Below are positions 60,222-64,000 of a DNA stretch of 64,000 bases, one piece after another. Positions within the stretch are counted from its first letter, which is position 1; each line of letters begins with the position of its first letter. The translations under genes and the position numbers were made by a program. Source of the stretch: Anaerolineales bacterium (lineage in GTDB: Bacteria > Chloroflexota > Anaerolineae > Aggregatilineales > J027); the NCBI GenBank assembly GCA_020634155.1, contig JACKCI010000001.1:1054001-1118000 (forward strand). The letters run 5' to 3'. The notes beneath the pieces are model-generated. The model worked only from the letters and a program-made list of their open reading frames with translations. It did not search any database and was not told the origin of the DNA.

Positions 60222-61262
60222 ATGCGTGTTCTTGTCGCTGACGACAGCCCCAGCAATCGCCAAATCTTGTATGACCTCTTATCGACGGCAGGTTATGAAG
60301 TTATCACCGTTGCCAATGGTAACCATGCCGTGCAGCAAGCCTTGGAGCAACGCCCCGATCTTGCCATCCTAGATGTGGATATGCCCGGTAAAGACGGCTT
60401 TGCAGTATGTGCCGAACTCAAGCAAGACCCTATCGCCTCCCAAATGCCTATTATCATTTTAACGGCCTATAGTGATGTCGATAGTCGGGTGCGGGGTCTT
60501 GGCTTAGGGGCTGAAGACTTTGTGAGTAAGCCCTTTAGCCCACGTGAACTTCTTGCACGGGTGGACGCACGTCTGCGAACGAAAGCAGAGACCGATGAAA
60601 TCCGAAAAGAACGGGCTGAACTGCGCCAGACCTTCGAGCGTTTTGTCGCCCGTGATATTGTAGAAGCCCTTATGCAGAACCCTCAAGCAGCCCAACTGGG
60701 GGGTGCATTGCGGGAGATTACTATTCTCTTTGCCGACATGGAAGGCTTCACCTCCCTTTCTGAGCGTACCGACCCTGTAACGCTCTTGAGCATCCTCAAC
60801 AACTACCATAGCCTTGTAGTGGAGCGTATCAAGAGCAACGGTGGCACCGTTGATAAATTCTTAGGCGATGGGGTTATGGCGATTTACAATGCCCCCGTTG
60901 AACATCCAGACCATGCGCTACGGGCGGTCAAAACCGCCTACGAGATTCAGAATGCCCTTGCCAATTTCCATGAGACCCTTCCGTCGCAATTTCGCCTCAA
61001 TATCAACTTTGGTATCAATACCGGCAACGCAGTAGTAGGCAATGTTGGTACAGTGGATGTCATGGACTATACAGCCATTGGTGACGCCGTGAATCTTGCC
61101 CAACGCTTACAAGACATCAGCACAGGTGGTGTCATTACCATTGGTGAAGCCACCTATCATTATGTCAAGCACTATGCTGAAATTATCGCATGTGGCGCTC
61201 GCCAGTTACGTGGGCGCGAAGAACCTGTCCAAATCTATCAAGTACAGTGGTTATTGGAATGA
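60222..61262 (+). CDS. Receiver-class III adenylate/guanylate cyclase fusion
   Basis: A 346-residue protein. A receiver (1-125; VADDSPSN, Asp51 in ILDVDMPGKDGF, SKPFSP) leads through a helical linker (about 125-160) to a class III cyclase domain. Metal-binding aspartates lie in LFADMEGFTSL and FLGDGVMAIY. The Lys in VDKFLGDG suggests ATP as substrate, and Asn and Arg in GDAVNLAQRL bind the transition state. It probably makes cAMP in response to phosphorylation by the upstream kinases. Gap to the gene before is two bases; the stop overlaps the next start (ATGA). Confidence 0.9.
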   Translation: MRVLVADDSPSNRQILYDLLSTAGYEVITVANGNHAVQQALEQRPDLAILDVDMPGKDGFAVCAELKQDPIASQMPIIILTAYSDVDSRVRGLGLGAEDFVSKPFSPRELLARVDARLRTKAETDEIRKERAELRQTFERFVARDIVEALMQNPQAAQLGGALREITILFADMEGFTSLSERTDPVTLLSILNNYHSLVVERIKSNGGTVDKFLGDGVMAIYNAPVEHPDHALRAVKTAYEIQNALANFHETLPSQFRLNINFGINTGNAVVGNVGTVDVMDYTAIGDAVNLAQRLQDISTGGVITIGEATYHYVKHYAEIIACGARQLRGREEPVQIYQVQWLLE

Positions 61263-62245
61263 CTATAGACATTCTCACCTTTCATGTTGACCCTATCCAA
61301 GTTGCCGATCTAAGCTGGACGGTTGCCGAACATGCCGAAGATGTCATCACCGAGGCACCCCACTATCAGGCCGTATTGCTTGAAGCCAGTGCTATCGATC
61401 TTATCCAAGCTGTAAGCGAGTTAGGGGTTCCGGTTGTTGCCTTGTGTGAGGCCGACCAGCGTCAAACCGCCTTTGCTGCGGGGGCCACCGATGTTGTCAG
61501 CACACCCTTAGATAAGACCGAGTTGATGCTCCGTCTCCAAAAGCTGCACGCCGTAGACCTCACTGGCGCACTCGATTCCGTGACCCATGACCTATTCAAT
61601 CCTTTGGGGATTACCGCCTATAGTCTCGATTTGGCGTTAGAGATTATGGATGAAACCGGTGAAGCCCAACCTGAAATGATGCAACTCATCCGCAATGTGC
61701 TATCAGCCAATGAGCGCCTCCATTTTATGATTGAAGATATGATGGACTATTTTCGGCTGTATAGTAACCGCCTGCTCATTACCAACGAGACTTTGGATGT
61801 AGCGAAAATCATCCGACGGGCTGCCGACCGCATGGAGAAAATCGCCACCCCCAATAACATCAGCATCAAAACCGACCTCCCCGACACCCTGCCTGCTCTT
61901 TACAATGATAAGAATCTCCTGCGACGGGTCATCGTAGCTGCATTGGATACCTCCATTAAGTTCTGCCAACCCCATAGCGTGATTCATGTCACCAGCTATG
62001 AAAAAGACAACGGGGTCAGCATTGTGATTACCGACCCCGGTCAGCCTGTTCAAGCGGGATTTCGCCCTGAACAGCTATTTAGCCTTGCGGTGACCTCTGC
62101 CGCCCGTGAAGCAGGGAGCCGTAGCGCGGTCTCGTTTAGCTTGCCATTCTGCGCCCTCGCTATCCAACGCATGGGCGGAACCATTGCAATGGTTTCCGAG
62201 CAGGGGACAACCCATCTAACCCTGTGGTTGCCGCTCGAAGCGTAG
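61259..62245 (+). CDS. Soluble histidine kinase-like protein with degenerate ATP-binding domain
   Basis: A 328-residue protein without membrane helices. The N-terminal 95 residues look like a receiver with no phosphorylation Asp motif (GATDVVSTPLDK replaces the SKP region). HisKA-like helices follow, with His110 in SVTHDLFNPLG. The ATPase-like domain lacks the N-box Asn (IVAALDTSIKF) and has ITDPGQPV at the G1 position and GSRSAVSFSLPF at G2. It is probably a non-catalytic or phosphotransfer kinase relative of the operon. Start is ATG at 61259 within the stop of the cyclase gene. It overlaps the convergent ATPase gene by 30 bases. Confidence 0.75.
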   Translation: MTIDILTFHVDPIQVADLSWTVAEHAEDVITEAPHYQAVLLEASAIDLIQAVSELGVPVVALCEADQRQTAFAAGATDVVSTPLDKTELMLRLQKLHAVDLTGALDSVTHDLFNPLGITAYSLDLALEIMDETGEAQPEMMQLIRNVLSANERLHFMIEDMMDYFRLYSNRLLITNETLDVAKIIRRAADRMEKIATPNNISIKTDLPDTLPALYNDKNLLRRVIVAALDTSIKFCQPHSVIHVTSYEKDNGVSIVITDPGQPVQAGFRPEQLFSLAVTSAAREAGSRSAVSFSLPFCALAIQRMGGTIAMVSEQGTTHLTLWLPLEA

Positions 62246-64000
62246 AGGGCGCATCCCGTTCAAAGTAACCACCAATGAAATACCAACATCGGCAGCTATC
62301 GCCATCCACAACGTCGCGCCACCCAACACCGCCAAGAGCAACACCCCCAGTTTGACCGCAAAACTGAGCAAGATATTCTGACGAATCAGATTGCGGGCAA
62401 AAACCGCCAAGCGCAGCATATACGGCAACTGACGCAAATCATCAGCCATCAGCACCACATCGGCAGTCTCAAGAGCTTGGGCGCTGCCAGCCCCACCCAT
62501 CGCCACGCCAACGGTGGCTGTCGCCAAAGCAGGCGCATCATTGACCCCATCACCTACCATTGCCACTCGTTGATAGCTGTCCAATAAGCCTTGCAGCGCG
62601 TTGACCTTATCCTCTGGTAAGAGGTCAGCCCGCACCTCGTCAACCCCAACTTGCTGCCCAATGGTATGGGCCACGGTTGCATTATCGCCTGTTAGCATCA
62701 CCGTCTTGACGCCAAGACGTTGTAGGTCTTGAACAACTTGGAGGCTCTCCTCTCGCACCGTATCACTCAAAGCCAGATAGCCACGCACCTGATTTTGGTC
62801 AAGGACCAGCATCGTCATATACCCGTCGGCTTCGGCTTGATTGGCAGCTTGATGGAGGCTATCACTATGGGGATACTCACGATCAAATAGACGATGGCTC
62901 CCCAAGGTAACTTGACGATTCGCCACCCGTCCCGTAATCCCCAAACCGGTCATCATCTCGACATCCGTCGCTGGGGCATAGCGCTCGGCAACGGTGCGCT
63001 GTTGGGCCGCCGATAGCACAGCCTTGGCTATCGGGTGGGTGCTACGGCGTTCCACAGCAGCAGCCAGCGCATAAACCTCGTCACAATCGGGACAAGTCTC
63101 AGCACCTGTGCAGGGTTCAGAATAGCTGTTGACGACCTGTGGCATACCTTGGGTTAAGGTACCTGTTTTGTCAAAAGCAAAGGCTCTAACACCTGCCAGC
63201 GCTTCCAGATAGGCTCCACCCTTAATCAGCACCCCACGACGGGCCGCTCCGGTAATCGCGCTCAAAATGGTCACAGGTGCGCTAATCACCAATGAACAGG
63301 GACAAGCAATCACCAACAAGGCCAAGGCCCGATAGAGCCAGCCCTCATGCCCCCAAAATGGAGCGCCAAAAAGCAAGGGCGGCACACTGGCAACCAGCAG
63401 GGCTATCACCGTGACCAGTGGCGTATACCAACGCGCAAACTGGTCAATCAGTTTTTGGCTAGGGGCACGGACACTCTGGGCGCGTTCCACCAGTTCGATG
63501 ATGCGGCTTAGGGTGTTATCCTGCACCAAGCGTGTGACCTCGACCTCGACGGCTCCCGTGCCATTAATGGTGCCTGCATACACAGGGTCGCCTATTGTCT
63601 TGTAGACGGGTAGGCTCTCACCAGTAATCGGGGCTTGGTTAATCTCAGTGGTGCCGCTGGTGATGGTGCCATCCATCGGCACCCGCTCACCGGGTTTAAC
63701 CACAATATGGTCGCCAATATGTAAATTTTCGACAGGCACTTGGCGCTCTTGTCCATTTTCAAGACGGATGGCATTAGGCGGCGCTAATTCCACTAGACTA
63801 CGCATACTGTTGCGGGCGCGGTCAGTGGTATAACCTTCCAAAGCCTCACCAATCGCAAATAGGAAGATCACAGTGGCGGCCTCAAGATACTCACCTATCA
63901 GCACCGCCCCAATCGCGGCAATCGTCATGAGCAGGTTGATATTGAAATCGCGGTTAATCGCTAGATTGTTGAGACCATCACGGGCAATTGGATAGGCGCT
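62216..64000 (-). CDS. Heavy-metal-translocating P-type ATPase (P1B; N-terminus outside the window)
   Basis: Open to the window edge, so the N-terminus (metal-binding domains and first helices) is missing; 594 residues are visible. The transport helix motif ACPCSLVISAP (CPC), phosphorylation site Asp in DKTGTLTQG, the His-Pro pair in STHPIAKAV and the hinge GDGVNDAPAL are present. The final helices include WMAIAADVG. CPC with this end is typical of Zn/Cd/Pb-exporting or Cu-type P1B pumps; the metal is not settled. An extra Cys cluster, CTGAETCPDC, lies in the nucleotide domain shortly after DKTGT. Its stop overlaps the preceding gene by 30 bases. Confidence 0.92.
   Translation of the reverse strand, partial: SAYPIARDGLNNLAINRDFNINLLMTIAAIGAVLIGEYLEAATVIFLFAIGEALEGYTTDRARNSMRSLVELAPPNAIRLENGQERQVPVENLHIGDHIVVKPGERVPMDGTITSGTTEINQAPITGESLPVYKTIGDPVYAGTINGTGAVEVEVTRLVQDNTLSRIIELVERAQSVRAPSQKLIDQFARWYTPLVTVIALLVASVPPLLFGAPFWGHEGWLYRALALLVIACPCSLVISAPVTILSAITGAARRGVLIKGGAYLEALAGVRAFAFDKTGTLTQGMPQVVNSYSEPCTGAETCPDCDEVYALAAAVERRSTHPIAKAVLSAAQQRTVAERYAPATDVEMMTGLGITGRVANRQVTLGSHRLFDREYPHSDSLHQAANQAEADGYMTMLVLDQNQVRGYLALSDTVREESLQVVQDLQRLGVKTVMLTGDNATVAHTIGQQVGVDEVRADLLPEDKVNALQGLLDSYQRVAMVGDGVNDAPALATATVGVAMGGAGSAQALETADVVLMADDLRQLPYMLRLAVFARNLIRQNILLSFAVKLGVLLLAVLGGATLWMAIAADVGISLVVTLNGMRPLRFERQPQG

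Overview
The window looks like chromosomal DNA of a bacterium from the Chloroflexota, probably Anaerolineae-like. This is inference from the gene set and protein style, not from a database match. Clues are Pro/Thr-rich 'PTPTP' linkers in secreted proteins, small lipoproteins with SH3 or LysM domains, orphan ABC-2-like permeases, many GTG/TTG starts, a MurE lacking the canonical DNPR motif, and very tight packing with both strands used about equally. No rRNA, tRNA, CRISPR array, transposase or integrase was recognised.

Layout. 1-13.6 kb: the end of a DUF389 membrane protein, a TPR/lytic transglycosylase lipoprotein, two overlapping multiheme cytochromes c behind a CRP/FNR-like operator, an M24 peptidase, an acyl-CoA dehydrogenase, a LysM protein, an MscS channel, a thioesterase, lgt and an enoyl-CoA hydratase. 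13.6-29.2 kb is the accessory core, all on the minus strand. A Tat-signal protein heads an operon of six phage-tail-collar-domain proteins, arranged as a duplicated three-gene cassette (C-B-A, DUF6916-like, C-B-A). A GNAT acetyltransferase follows, then a 3,474-residue secreted protein with a beta-helix, a metzincin-type zinc motif, eleven near-identical DUF11 repeats and a C-terminal LPDTG. 29.3-38.5 kb: M3 peptidase operon (epimerase, SH3 lipoprotein, MBL hydrolase, small protein, oligopeptidase), tRNA m1A58 methyltransferase, an orphan response regulator and several unknown membrane proteins. 38.5-56.1 kb: housekeeping genes (uvrA, pfkA, mreB, kptA, argS, murE) mixed with unknown proteins. 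56.2-62.2 kb: a five-gene signalling operon with two membrane hybrid histidine kinases, a stand-alone receiver, a receiver-adenylate cyclase and a degenerate kinase. The window ends inside a heavy-metal P-type ATPase.

How the genes fit together. Envelope biology dominates: peptidoglycan synthesis and shape (murE, mreB), lipoprotein maturation (lgt), wall turnover (lytic transglycosylase), LysM/SH3 surface proteins, and a large secreted repeat protein next to a battery of collar-domain proteins that may form or decorate an extracellular structure. Respiratory flexibility is suggested by the multiheme cytochromes. The cyclase operon could feed cAMP to a CRP-type regulator, but no such regulator lies in this window.

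Most unusual signals: (1) an 86-bp element at 53422-53507, between convergent argS and a cupin gene, that folds as a perfect four-way cloverleaf; (2) the duplicated tail-collar cassette with the giant protein; (3) the class II CRP/FNR-like promoter geometry ahead of the cytochromes; (4) six convergent gene pairs that overlap by exactly 4 bp.
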